Shown: positions 45,053 to 57,243 of the stretch, in pieces
Numbering within the stretch: the stretch's first letter is position 1
How the letters are laid out: each line of letters begins with the position of its first letter
Assembly (NCBI GenBank): GCA_014529385.2
Contig: CM043964.1
Coordinates: 136,541,920 to 136,605,919 of the forward strand
Origin: Adiantum capillus-veneris
Lineage: Eukaryota > Streptophyta > Polypodiopsida > Polypodiales > Pteridaceae
DNA: 64,000 nucleotides
Direction of reading: 5' to 3'
Translations under genes and position numbers: made by a program
Notes under the pieces: model-generated
Database searches by the model: none
What the model was told of the DNA's origin: nothing
What the model saw: the letters and a program-made list of their open reading frames with translations, nothing else

Positions 45053-46959
45053 AATCGATTGTGACACATGAGAAGAGATGTTTGATTCTATACCAGAAAT
45101 ACGTGCAAGTAATCTTGAGAACAAGATTACCAAAGTTTGGATCCAGAAATCAATCATGGCAACCAAACCAACTCATCTATGGATCCCAAAGACACTGCTT
45201 GTTATTCGATCCTACACCTCACCACCAAATAGACTTTCAATTGCCAAAACAAACAAAGCCAAAACAAAGAAAGCTAAACAAACCGATAGTAGAACTTAAA
45301 TCAGCCAACTCAAACTTCATGAGGCTTAACAAACTGCAAATGGAGTCCCAAAGCCAAAGTGGAGCTACAACACAAATCAACAACACCCAAATGGGAATGG
45401 AAAAGGAAACCAACAATCAACCAGAACTTGTCGCAATCTCACAAAACATGCCTTAAATAAATATCTAAAGTACAAACAAATCATAACTTGGCTACACCAC
45501 AACTAATCACACAACCAACCATTCAAGAAAGGGCATTCGTGCTTCATAAACTTCTATTCAAAAAATGCACACAAGATGAAACCTCGCCAACAAAAACCAT
45601 TAAACAGCTGGTTTAGTACGAATTCAGTACTCACCTCTTGAAAAGCACCATGTTACCCAATACATCTCTTCTCTAAGCATAATAGGGCCACCTTACATGG
45701 CCTTGCATAGACGCGTCATTTTTGCCCATGCACATTGCACAAACCTTCATTCGGAGTGACTCAAAATGGGAATGGGGGAGTAACAACAACGTCTACCGTA
45801 GCTAATGTAGCAAATTGCAAGATAATAGGCTGCAAGATGTTGAGATATCATGTGTACAATGTATAAAGTGTGTTCGATGCTTAAATTTTCTTTTTTGACA
45901 ACTTTCAACAGATTTGTACTCTTGTCTGGCAAAGTTTTGAGCTATATCGATAAATTTTGACGTACGAGTGTACAAAATAATTCTGGCAAATTTTTTGGCC
46001 AAATAATAATATATTTTTAGTAATATTGTTTTCTTTTTAATCTAATAATGATAAAAAATTAATAAGCAGAGCCATGAATTTTGGATTTGAGATCTGAAAG
46101 CAAACATCGAACCTGCAAAGCAAGAGCTTTGAGCATGACAGATATGGAGTGATTTGGCAAAAGTCAAATTTAGGGCTAACTTCAAATAGACCAGAATTGC
46201 AAAATTAGGAGTAAATGAGGACCAGAAGTTGTCATGCAAAATGTGGGCAAACAAGGTAAGTATGCACATTGCATTTGGGGTAGACCGAGCACATATAGTA
46301 AAAAAGGGCAAAGAAACACCTCATTTGTATTGAGGCAGTTTAGAGAAAGAGCTATAGAGATTGTGTGACCTAGAGCACATTGCCGCAGTTCTGCCTCCTG
46401 CAGCCACAACAGACACCCACACTTCACCATATCGGTTAGGTAGGATCCTCTGCAGCTCTACAACATGTGTGAATTGCACAAAAAGCAGAATCAATCAAAT
46501 CAAATTAGGGATTTGTGCAAAATGATAGAAGGCTTTTGGAAGGGTAAACCAAGTTTAAATTTAAAGATAAGTACTTGGGAATGATCCCTCACCAGCAGAA
46601 CCTAATCATGTAATTACAACCCATAGAAGGGTTGGAACATGGATGACCCCCCACATCAGTTTGACAGAAAAAAGTTGTGCCAAATATTGCTTGTGAAAGT
46701 GCCTACAATCTGCTGTGATCACAATTAAATGTTGTTGTTGAACTCTTGATCCATGACCTCTTGAGCAGAATTGACATGCAACCATCTGACCTAGTGTCTG
46801 TAGCTACCCTAGATGCACTAGTGAAGTTTGGACAAATTTGGACTTTTTATGATCAAGTTATACTCATTTTTCAGTTTATGGTCAAAGTTTACGTTTTTTT
46901 GACTTTTCTCTCAACTTGTTGGCCAATTTCTAGATCTGATATGTGGAATGTTTGATAAC
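45053..46959 (+). other. element D, region without recognisable gene
   Basis: A frame at 44965-45456 overlaps the duplicated unit and continues into Lys/Gln/Asn-rich sequence without a motif. From 45460 to 46959 only short frames occur on both strands. AT-rich; no LTR ends or nested insertion seen. Confidence 0.45.
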
Positions 46960-47860
46960 AGAATGCATTGAAGATGACCAAGGAAGCAATGGTAGGCCCA
47001 CCCTACCAAGTGGTGGAAAATTTCATGGAACGAGAAAGCTCATGTATCAAAGGAAGAGATGGCTCAAATCCCAACAAACATTTTTATTGCTAGATTCAAA
47101 GCAGCTGATGGCATGAAAGTAAAAACCATCATTTTCCCTCAGGAACTCTCGAATCTACATCAACAGGAAGTGATAGAGGGAACAAGGTATGTTCAAATGA
47201 ACACGTTTTTCTGCCTACAACCATGCGGTACATATTTCCAAAGAGAACATGTACTGATGTCGTTAATTCAATAAGGATGGAGAAATCGTAAAAGACTAGA
47301 CCACTATAGACGTGATCAACCAATCCTTACACTTGCCACCAGGCAACCGCAATTTGCTACTAAAGACCAAAGCTGGAGACAAGTACAAATCTTTTGTCAC
47401 ACGCAACAAGGGCATACATTTACATACAAAGATCTCGTGTACTCTTGAGATAGAATTGACACTGCATCTCATCTCACGACACATGAAGGTCCATAAGCCA
47501 CCCAAATACATTGAACCTAATTTTCACATTGCTATGGTGATGGCCATTGGACTATCATAGCAAAGGTTGATTAGATGTGATCTTGGCACCTATATTCTAG
47601 AGAATCTAGTGGAAGAAAATCTCAAGAATAGTGATAGAAATAATACCTATATGAATGGTGGACCAGTGTTAACAAGAATTGCATACAATGCATTGGGAAT
47701 GATTGATAAACTACCCCAGCCAAATTATAGTTGGAATTACTACACAGGGCCAAGCATGCTAGTAGACTAGTGTCTTGAAGGAAAAAAATTGATAGCGAGG
47801 AGACTGAATCCGACATAAAGCTCAGTGGGAAAATTAAGCCAAAGAATAGGGACACTCCTT
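46960..47860 (+). pseudogene. 3' reading frame X1 of element D (plant transposon-type protein, unassigned)
   Basis: Three plus-strand pieces (47059-47274, 47312-47560, 47567-47770), joined by shifts, look like one protein. The most distinctive part is RCDLGTYILENLVEENLKN followed by NGGPVLTRIAYNALGMIDKL (47573-47715). It recalls gag- or env-position proteins of plant Tat/Athila elements in general pattern (Leu-rich, 'LTRIAY.AlGm'), but I cannot name the family. If it is gag, its order in D is reversed relative to pol; if not, it is cargo. Confidence 0.45.
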
Positions 47861-49900
47861 CTAAATACCAAACCTCTGAAGAGGAAGAAGATGATGATCA
47901 AAAGGAGGAATACACACTCCATCAGGTATGCCTAAAACAAAGATCCGTTGAGCATAGAGATCACATAACGGTTTATGGAAGAAGCACAAGCCTAGAGAGA
48001 GGAACTCCGCAGAAAGATAGTTGAAGAAAAGAAAAATTTGGGAGTTGAGGCAGATGATGAAGGAGAAGACAACAAAGGTAAACTTTGGAATAGTGAAAGG
48101 AAAAAATATTAGAACAGATCAAGCAATACAAAAGAAGAGCTGCCAAAGATGACTTGGAAAGTGCTGGCAAAATGCGGCAACAAATTCCAAGGGAGCCCAA
48201 GCAAAAATCCACTCAAAGGGAATAGCAGGAGTCTAAAAGACAAAGGGTTGATGATCTTGAATCATCTGACGCATCCACAAAATCACACAAAGAGGAAAAG
48301 AATCAAAGAGAAGAGGAAAAGACCGAAGAGGAGGATGGTATGGAGCCCTTGGAATTACATGCTAATACTACTCCGGCCCTCTCCAACCAACCAATCACCC
48401 CTCCTCTAACTCAAGAAAATACCGAACAAATGGAAAACAACACCAAGCAAGAGGTGGAAGTACCAAAAATCACACCAAATCCAGTGCCAAAGAGTCCACC
48501 CACAGTTGAGTACACAACAAGGATGAAGGATCAAGACGAGAAGAAGTTGGCCCCACCAGAGAAAGTTGAAAAAGAATAGAAAAAGATCAAGGATGAGACA
48601 CAAAGAAAAAAGAAAGAAGCGAGCACCTCCAACAGACCGCACACATCACATAAGGAACCGATGTCCCCCCCCTCTCAAGCATTGTTAGAAGATGGAAAGA
48701 AAATGCTACATTCATTTGCTATTGATGAGCACCTTGAGCATATCAAATTACAATCTAGTGTCAAAGGATCTCAACAACCTCTCAGAGTTGGATTTAGAGA
48801 GACCAAAGCAAAAGCAGCAGAGTATAAGGAATCAAACCACGAACTACAAAGAAAGATTGAAGAACTCCAAGGCATGCAGTTGGAATTATAGGTTGAGCTT
48901 CAAAAGGAAAAGACAAATGTTGCTCATTAATATCAAGAAGCTCAATACTTTAACAAAGCCAACACCAATCTACAGGTTGAGAAATATCAGCTGGAAGAAG
49001 AGCTTGAAAAAGAGCGACAAAAGAGTGTCAAGCTTGAGGAGTCTTACGGGGTTGTCAAGACAACACTCACTCAGATCTTGGCAATGCAAGACACCTCGGC
49101 TCCTGTTTCTACCTCACGAGATTTTGCCTCAACTTTACAAGAGCTCAAGGATCTCAAGGAGGTTCTAGCTCATGAAAAGTATGACTGACAAATCATGACC
49201 GCATGGCACAAAGCAATTCAAAGACAAAAGGATGATAAGATCCAGATGCTCAAAGAGCAATTGGCTAAAGCACAGAAAGAGATGACAGTCAAGAGCACAC
49301 CACATGCCCTTGAACTACAACAAAAAGATATGGCCATTAGTGATATAAGGGCTCAACCAATAGTAGTGGAGGTTCCTTGGTGACTGGTAAAGAGAAAGTG
49401 AGCATGGACCTTCCCCTTATAGATCTACCAAGCACGTCTACAGAGGCAGGGTTACATGATTTTGATGACAGAGAAGATAAAATAGATGCCAAGGAGGAGA
49501 TCCAAAAATGGATCTCAGAAGTGCACGACCCGTTGCACAAAGAATATATGCAATATGAACTCAAGGTACTAGAGTTGATGGCACTTCTGATAATCACCCT
49601 TGATGAAGTTGTCAAAAACCACGGGCATGCAATGATATCCCTTCCACTGATGAAGAAGAAGCACTTTTATGGAAGAGAAAGATGCTACCAACATTAGAGC
49701 CCAATCATCAAGGGGATTACAGGGGTGTACCCATAAAACGAGCTTTGATTATCCTGGAAAATCAACCATTATGGAGAAAGAAGTGGTTTGAGAAGCACCC
49801 CATCAAAGAAATATATTATAGAAACATACCCCAACATAGGATCAAACCGACCTTCTACCCTATCAATAGGCACGTCCTAGGATAATTTTTATACTTGGCA
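47861..49900 (+). pseudogene. 3' reading frame X2 of element D: charged, long coiled-coil protein
   Basis: Plus-strand frames at 48340-48579, 48661-48891, 48900-49190, 49195-49383 and 49377-49697 are separated by single stops or shifts. The first part is Lys/Glu/Pro-rich and disordered (47870-48660). Then come about 230 residues of heptad-like coiled coil (ELQRKIEELQGMQLEL; YQLEEELEKERQKSVKLEES; DKIQMLKEQLAKAQKEM). Then an acidic segment with HDPLHKEYMQYELKVLELM near 49530-49580. I recognise no catalytic domain. It may continue from X1 as one long protein. Confidence 0.5.
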
Positions 49901-50485
49901 AAGCAAAAGACCAATGGTGGTGAACTACCCAGTTCTCAAAAGCCAGTAGGTAACTTCCCTCCAACAGAAAGGTATATGGTCAACAATCTACAAGATCATC
50001 AACAAGATGAAGAATGTTTCGAATTTGACGTGTCAAATGCTAGTTAAAATTTTCAAAATGATCATCACTTACATCACATCATTTGAAGATATTGAAGTAG
50101 TGAAACATCCTTGGCAGTATTCTTAGAAGGGGGCTGAGGGCTATGTTGGAACTTGGAGATAGAGATTTTGAGCTGGAACATCATCATGGTTTGTATGCAC
50201 GTGTCATGTTCTTGCCCTCTCACTACATGCAAGCATTCAAAGAGGCATTCGTGACTGAGTTCTTTGAGCTCGATTCATCCATCTTCAACCCCTTGACAAA
50301 GAATTTTCCCGCTCACGCATCATATTGCTTATCAGAGGACTTTAAGTAACAATCCTTTCAGAGAAATGGCAACAAAAGTGGAAAGTGAAGGAAGGGAAAA
50401 AAAATTCAAGCTATTGACTTGTACTCTTGAAAAGCGTACAATGCATTACTGACCAGGACGGTTTGCACAAGGAGGTGCAAAGACT
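49901..50485 (+). other. end of element D internal region
   Basis: A frame at 50143-50349 (GDRDFELEHHHGLYARVMFL ...) and flanking short pieces seem to continue the decayed 3' coding region. No motif recognised. It leads into the purine tract. Confidence 0.4.
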
Positions 50486-50498
50486 AGGAAGGGGGGAA
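50486..50498 (+). promoter_or_regulatory. polypurine tract of element D
   Basis: AGGAAGGGGGGAA directly before the TG of the 3' LTR at 50499. Confidence 0.9.
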
Positions 50499-51418
50499 TG
50501 TTGGCAATCAAGCCAAACGGGCGCCCTTCGAGTTGACCTTTTCTTCCATGAGCCCCCAAATTCTCATGTATCTTCATTATTTTTTTGGGAAGCCTTGTAA
50601 TTATTTGATAATCTTCGATTATAAATGTGCAATCTCTGAGAAGCTGAGTCGTAAAGTATGTAATGGAGTTTAAGTCTTGTAAAGTCGACCACTGGCCAAG
50701 AGAGCCCTACGTATAAAGTCTATTTTGTAAAGTGGGAAAAGGACACCCTTATTATTATCAAGTTTTGAGTTTTGAAGTGTACGACTGAGAGTGACAACTC
50801 TCTTACAACTTGTAATCCTCATATCTTGAGCTTTGGTAATCACATTTTAATTCCAAAACTTGCATTGTGTTCTTTGTCCATTACTCTTTCATTCAAGTAT
50901 ATTCATTGTCAATTATGCAGTGATTTGTGACTACACGTTAGTAGACTAAATTTGCTATTTTGAGAGCGTTAATGAAATTTTTTGACATTCTGACCATAGG
51001 AGAGTGTTCCTAGACCCTAGGGCGACCTTTCTGGTATGTTCTATTGTTGCAATTTCTAGGACCTTGATCATGATCTATCGTGATTTTGGTACCTTCTCAG
51101 ATTACAACCAAACTTGGTAGTCTAGTGCCCTTAAGTGTCTTAGACCTCCTCCTAAAGTTTTGTAGCATTTGGACTTTTTTCGAGTGCCAAAATAGGTTGA
51201 TGACTGAGTGCAATGACATAGGACATAGGTAGGTTGCCAGATCCTAGAGTGATAGATTTGCATGTGCTAGAGATATTGTCATTTCGTAGGTTCACTTCTT
51301 GAGGTTGACACCCTAGAAGAGTCTCCATGCCCCATCCGAGTCGCTTCTTTGAGTATTGACATTATGTTAGTGCCATAAAGCTATGCTATAGATGTTCATC
51401 ACACGGCGACCGCTAATA
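50499..51418 (+). repeat. 3' LTR of element D
   Basis: TGTTGGCAATCA ... CGCTAATA (terminal CA decayed to TA), 920 bases. It keeps about 150 bases near 50688-50850 that the 5' LTR lacks. Confidence 0.88.
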
Positions 51419-52221
51419 GCAAACTTCAGGAAGGTCTTGAGAGTTGAGCGTATAACGGACTTCCATACTCAATTTGAGAGGTTTGGAATGACTTTGTAAA
51501 TCCATAACTTGGTTCCAGACCATACCTCCTGGGTCAATCATTGGTCTACCGACATTGGCTACTATGAGCAATAGACAAAAGCAGACTTTGGATGTGGAGG
51601 GGTATGTAATGGAAATGGATAAATATGTATTTAGTGCAACTGACAAGTGGAAAAAGCTATGGGCTATGCCAAAGGATAGCAAACCTATGGGTATCTTGTA
51701 ATTAAAGAGATATTTATGAGCTATTGTCACTTTATGTCTGAGCGTGCATTTTTTGATCATTTTTGAGAATTGATCAATCTATAAATAAATACGTGCAAGA
51801 AGAAAATTCTCACTCTTGCACGTGGGAAGATTGTACCCATTGCACTCTGGCCATGTCGATGTAGCATTTCACTATTGATTTATCATATGTAGCATACTAT
51901 TTGTGTATTTTGCAGGCCTTCTATCTTGAATGATATTAAACAAATGATGATTTTGCTGCGAACTTTATTCTTAAGAACTTTTTTAGCATATGAAAAGTCA
52001 AAAAGAGCTATGTAAAACATAATGTGGCGTACCTAACTTTTTGAGCTTAATGCATGCATACTATTAACAATCAAATATGGAGGGAAGCAGCCAGATAAGT
52101 CCTCTTCTCCTTTTGGTTTTCTTTTGTTTTTGTAAATGTCAATCATTTGAGTTTGCTTTGATGAGTTACCTCTCTCTCTCGACCCAAATGCCATATATAA
52201 TAAACCATCCTAGTGTAAAAG
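51419..52221. other. no recognisable gene
   Basis: AT-rich DNA between element D and the truncated LTR of B4. The minus frame at 51413-51760 starts inside the D LTR edge and shows no motif. Confidence 0.45.
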
Positions 52222-53282
52222 AATAGCTTAGTAATTAGCATGGTAGAGGAGATGATCATGCATTGAAGCTTGGCTCTTGGTTGGATTTGCATCACAAAGC
52301 CAAGAGTTGTTCGTGTAGGCCTACCTTTTCACAAGCTTGGAGTAGATGATGAGATTTCCATTAAAGCTTGAGAAGAAGATAGTATTATTTACTTCACACA
52401 TGAGCTTGTGTGAGTGTGTAAGTGATAATGCCTTCCAAAAATCAGCCCCCCCTCTCTCTTGGTCGATCCCTCTTGCTAATTGCACATGCTGGCATCCTAT
52501 TGGACCCGGCAAAGCTTAGCCAATGACAATTAAGAAGCATAAGTGATAGCCTTGTGACATGTGTCCCCCTTTCCCCTTTTGTGAGAGCTTTAGGTATTTA
52601 AATAATGCAATTAAACTCTCATTGGACCCCTTAGTCTTCTGGACAATAGGAATCAGGCAAGCCACTGGGCTGTTGAATGCTCATTGGACCCCTTGGGAGA
52701 CTGTCCAATAGTCTTCTGAAGAGATTAATTTCTATTGGTTCTTTTATCAAGTGTTTTTAACTGAATTAAACTAGATTTACTCTAGCCTAATTCTCATTGG
52801 TCCACCTCTACTAGGATTTGAATGCACCTTGGGGGCAACTGGACTAGGGAGCTGATATGTGTTCACTATGCCCTTTGTGTAAAGGGAGCTTGCAAGAGTG
52901 TGTGTGTGTTTCTCTCTCATCCCCTACATAAAAGTCTCGCCCCCTCCTAGATAGGTATGTGGGAAGGCTTTTGAGTCTTCCCACAAGCATCCAAATTTAC
53001 CTAGAGTTTGACCATTGAACATTTTATTGAATTTTGGAACCTTTGCATTTTGAAAGTCTTAATGGGCTGAACCTTAGGGTCTTTGAAGCCCATTGTTGCA
53101 CATTGCTCTTTTTCAGATGGCCCGTTTGGATCCCTATTTTCCCTCCTTTGGATCCCTACTGTGATCGGTCTGCCAGCTTAACCGATATTCTAGCCTTTTC
53201 TCCCGTGGTACTTCCCCATATTAAACGATCAATATAACATGAGAAAATCATTTAGGAAAATTAGATATTAGTAATTATGACA
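52222..53282 (-). repeat. 3' LTR of B4, truncated
   Basis: Matches the solo LTR from about 19502 to its end (starts AGCTTAGTAATTAGCATGG, ends AATTATGACA). The first 510 or so bases (plus orientation) are missing. It is followed by TTACC and then B3. Assigned to B4 because, with B3 removed, TTACC continues as TCTCTCTTGAAATC, the purine-tract complement of B4. Confidence 0.82.
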
Positions 53283-53287
53283 TTACC

Positions 53288-54366
53288 TGTAATGGAATTG
53301 GCCTATTTAATTTGAGAGTAGCAAAAATTAATGAGAGTACTTTTGAGAAAGGACTTTGTGAGCATAGCGGGTGAACATAATTGAAGATAGAAACATAATA
53401 ATAGCAATTAGTTAACTTGGCATGAACAATAATTTTTCAAGAGAGAGAATTTAGAGAACATGACAACAGTTGAGGACCGGATTTATGTGGAGCCGGTCCC
53501 CCCTCCAATAGGCATTTTTATTATGATTTCTCCCATTAAGAGAGACTTGTTACAATACAATCTTTGTGTTCCTTGTGATCTAGGTGATGCAATGAAGATG
53601 GAAAGCTTCATGCATCACAAACATAACATAAACATGAAGAAAAATTTAACTATCCCAAGCCTCAGTCCCAAAACCTCAAACACCTTCGAAGGTGGAGAGA
53701 GCTAGCAGGGAATGAGGGTAGGGAAGAGGAAAAAGAAACATTTCATAGGAGAAAGAATTAGTTCCTCACTTATCATAACTCTTGTTGCTAGCATACATAA
53801 TAGCATAGTAATGAAGAAGAAGGAGATGGCAAACTCAATCATTGAAGCATGGATCTTGGTTGGATTTGCACTCCATATCCAAGAGTGTTGGTGTAGGCTC
53901 TCAACCTCTACTTGCTTGGATAAGGAGAGGGAGCTCTTGCACTTTACATAGCACACAATGAGAGTGTGTGTGGGTGAGTATACCCCCTAAGCAACCCCCT
54001 AGCTTTCTTGGGTCGACCCCCCCTTGTAGCTCATGCTTGAAGCTCATTGGACCCCTCCAGGACTAGCCAATCATAAGCAGGAGGCATTACAAGCAGCAAG
54101 GGTAGCCTTGAGACAAGTGTCCCCCTTTCCCCTTTGAGAGAGAGGGCTAGATAAATGCTAAATCAATTAATTAAATCTCCTAAATTATTATTGGACCCCT
54201 TGGGTGGCCAACCAATAGGCTTCAGTCACACCATGAGGGCAACATGAAGAGGAACTTGACAAGTGTCCCTTTTGCTTTCTTTGTACCATGCATGCCTTGT
54301 GTGAGTGTGTGGGTGTTCTCTCTCATCCCCCCTCATGTAGGGCTCGCCCCCCCCTTGTAGGGATTG
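53288..54366 (-). repeat. partial 3' LTR of B3
   Basis: Diverged family-B LTR: GGAGCCGGTCCCCCCTCC block at 53489, 'ttacaatac' and 'acctcaaacaccttcgaaggtg' words in order. It breaks off at about 54366 in the segment CTCGCCCC...TTGTAGG and joins directly to RNase H coding sequence. Confidence 0.8.
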
Positions 54367-55690
54367 AATATTTGACTTTTTTGACACTTTTTGACTTCTC
54401 TTTGAGCTTATCAAAAGCATTTTGCTCCTTAGCAGTCCATACATACTTAGCGTTCTTCTTAGTTAAGTCGTGTAGTGGTCCTGCTACTTGAGAGAATTTT
54501 GCTATGAAGCGTCTATAGTATGCGCACATACCAATAAAGCTTCTTAGCTCATGTAGATTTCTTGGGTTAGGCCATGATTTTATTACCTTTAACTTTGATG
54601 GATCCATACAGATACCATCGTGAGAGATAATATGACCTAGGTATTGAATCTCTTGAAGGAAGAATTCGCTTTTCTTTTGGTTGAGAAAAAGCTTGTTCTC
54701 CCTCAATTCTTGAAAAATCACTTGGAGATGTTGCTTATGTTCCTCCAAAGACTTGGAGTAGATGATGATATCATCAAAGAACACTCCAGTGAATTTGCGA
54801 TATGGTCTAAAAATTTTCTCCATCAAACGATTGAACATAGCTGGTGCATTAGTCAAGCCAGAAGGCATGACTAGATATTCATAAAGACCAAACGTTGTGC
54901 AAAACGCGATCTTTAAGATATCTTCATCCACTATCCTTATTTGATGATAGACACTCTTAAGGTCAATCCTACTGAAGTAGGTAGAGCCTTGTAGCTTATC
55001 AAACAGATCTTCTACCGGAGGCATGGAAAGTCTGTTTTTGATAGTGATATGGTTTAGTGCTCGATAGTCCACACACATACGGTATGTACCATATTTCTTT
55101 TGCACTAAAAGCACTGGAGAAAAAAAGGCAGAGGAACTAGGCCTCACCATCCCTTTGTCTACCAATTCCTGTACTTGCCTCATGATCTCCTCTTGTTGAG
55201 CTTGTGAGACTTGATAAGGAGGTTTGTTAGGTGGTGAGCTTCCTGGAAGGAGCTCAATGTGATGGTCATCATCCCCTCGTGTTGGAGGTAAGTCCATGGG
55301 GATATCATCGATGAACACATCTTGGAATCCTTTTAGAAAATTAGACAAGTCTAACTCTTCTTGATTCCTACCATTTACATTTGATGAAACATTAGTATCT
55401 TTTAGAGACTCTTTGACAAAAATCATGTACGCAAAAACTGAGCTCTTCATTGACTTATCAAAAGCAAGAGGATTTACAAGTGGAATAGTGCGACCACGCT
55501 CACTACCATCTATATACATGTTCTTTGCCCTGTAGGTGAAGTAGATTCTCCTTTCAAGGAACTTCATGTTGGTAGCCATGCGATCAAACCATGGTGCCCC
55601 TAGGATAGCATCCTCATGTTGGAGAGGAGAGATGAAGAAGTCTTCTTTGTCAACATAGCTTTGGACATGAAGCCTCAACTTCCCAATCAA
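54367..55690 (-). pseudogene. protease and reverse transcriptase of B3
   Basis: One long open frame (minus, from 55690) with no internal stop until it reads into the LTR. It contains the end of the protease (DAILGAPWFDRM near 55575-55610), an acidic linker, RT fingers (DKGMVRPSSSAFFSPVLLVQ; RMCVDYRALN), the IDLKSVYHQI block, the palm FFDDIIIYS intact near 54755-54785, thumb/connection (FLQEIQYLGHIISHDG; ELRSFIGMCAYYRRFI), and the first residues before RNase H (AKEQNAFDKLKEK). RNase H and integrase are deleted at the LTR junction. Confidence 0.93.
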
Positions 55691-57243
55691 GGGAGTAATG
55701 GAGGCATGCTATCCCTTGAAAGCTGCGTCAGCCATTACCATATCTCCCATCTCAAAAGCTTGAATGCCCAACTTGGCGGCCAACTCCATTGATATGAAGT
55801 TCAGAGTAGAGCCAGGGTCAAACAAGATGAAGGCATCATGCTCTCTTATCTTTCCCCAAGCATAGGAAAGTGATGATCCTTTGCAATGAGCATCCTCTTT
55901 TGGAGCTTCGATGGTGGAAGCCCTAGGAGTCTCATTGTGAGTATTCTTCTTGGAGCAAGAACGATAGCCATGTCCTTGCTCCCCACACTTGAAACACTTA
56001 TGGTCCTTGCAAAAAGCTTCAAGCTCTTCAGGAGAGAGTTTTTTTTTACCTTTGTAAACTCCCTTCTCCTTGGACTGATTGTTGTTGTTGTTGGAAGTGA
56101 CTTGGGAAGTATTTTGAACATTGGTTTTCCCCTTTGCATCATTTTTTTCTTTGCTTTCCATGGGCTTGACATTACGTCTAGCCCCTTGATGGAAATTCAT
56201 GCGTGAAGCAACCATGGTGTGATGGATTACTTTGCTAATAGTACTAGGCTGTTGAGAGTTGATGTACTCGGCCATCTCTTCAGGTAATCCCGCACAGAAT
56301 TGCTGCCTTTGCTCGACAAAGTCTATCTTTTGAAAGATAGTAGCCTTGAGATGTAAATCCCAAAACTTGTCTACGTACTTGTGGATAGACTCATGAGAGA
56401 GAAGCTTCAAGCTACGCCATTCAGTAAGCACTTTGTCTTTTGCATTGCTTGCAAGGAATTGCTTCATGATGGAAACTCGTAGAGTTTTCCATGCCTTTGG
56501 GGCTTCACCATTGCCACGAAGGCTAGCCCACCATTGATGAGCTGATTTTTGGAAGTGCATAGCTACATGGCATAGCTTGGAGGACTCTGTGAAGCCCTCG
56601 TCTCCAAAGACCGCATCAAATTGCTAGATGAAGGCCAACACTTTGTCGGTAGCACCGAAGGTGCCATCATAGGTGAGAAAAGAGATACTCTTTCCTCCCT
56701 CCTTGAACTTCTTTAGCTTTTGTGACCTTCGCATTGCAGGAAATGATTTGCGATGTCCTCCCCTCTTGTATTCTCTAGGAGAATAGCCATAACTTTCATC
56801 GGAAGAAGAGGAAGGTGAAGAAGAAGGAGAAGAGGGTGACCTCTTCCTAGCCCTTTTCTTCCTTTGTTTCCTCTCTTTCCTTTCAGAGTGATGAGGAGAA
56901 GGACTATGTGTTGATCTTTTCCTCTTGGGAGGAGTGGGCGATCGTTTAGACCACCGTCTTCGTGGAGCCACATCTTCAGAGGAACTTAAACTTTCATTGC
57001 TTTCTTGCTCTTTGGATTCCTCCTCTTGAATGGGAGAGAGTCTTCTTTTGAGGGTCTCTTCAAGAAGCCTCCTAAGCTCTCTCTCCTCTTGGAGAGGAAG
57101 GGAAATTCCATAAGCACAAAGTTGTTGAGTAACTTCGGCTTGCTGCCCATAGCTTGTTGCAACCTAGTGATGAGATAATTCGCAAACATGGGAGCATCAT
57201 CATTAGCACCTTCATGTGCAAAATCAAAGCTATCAATGTTCAT
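55691..57243 (-). pseudogene. gag, zinc knuckle and protease start of B3
   Basis: From ATG 57243 (minus) the frame shows DSFDFAHEGAND, shifts near 57130, continues through QEEESKEQESNESLSSSEDVAP and one basic-Ser module (KKRARKRSPSSPSSSPSSSS near 56800-56860), and then the gag core (KFKEGGKSISFLTYDGTFGA). A single TAG near 56624 replaces Gln. The core continues (HFQKSAHQWWASLRGNGEA) to a Lys-rich linker, knuckle CFKCGEQGHGYRSC near 55968-56010, and protease FDPGSTLNFIS near 55800-55835. A single TAG (55709-55711) separates this from the RT frame. Gag and pol thus share one frame. Confidence 0.92.

Larger units (their letters stand above)
35649..51418 (+). mobile_element. element D: Tat/Athila-like Ty3/gypsy retrotransposon with 3' cargo
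   Basis: Bounded by related LTRs (35649-36402, 50499-51418) with near-matching flanks GCAAG (35644-35648) and GCAAA (51419-51423). It has an Asp-tRNA-like primer site after the 5' LTR and a strong purine tract before the 3' LTR. Excluding the inserted copia E it measures about 11.5 kb. The internal order is RT, RNase H, integrase, retropepsin domain, then a long region with further reading frames. No gag lies between primer site and RT. All frames are heavily interrupted. Confidence 0.85.

Noticed and set aside
46960-47860. Calling X1 a viral-type envelope gene
   Set aside because: It is in the env position of Athila-like elements, but no signal peptide or transmembrane segment can be seen.
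51413-51760. 115-codon minus-strand frame
   Set aside because: Overlaps the end of the D 3' LTR and shows no recognisable domain.
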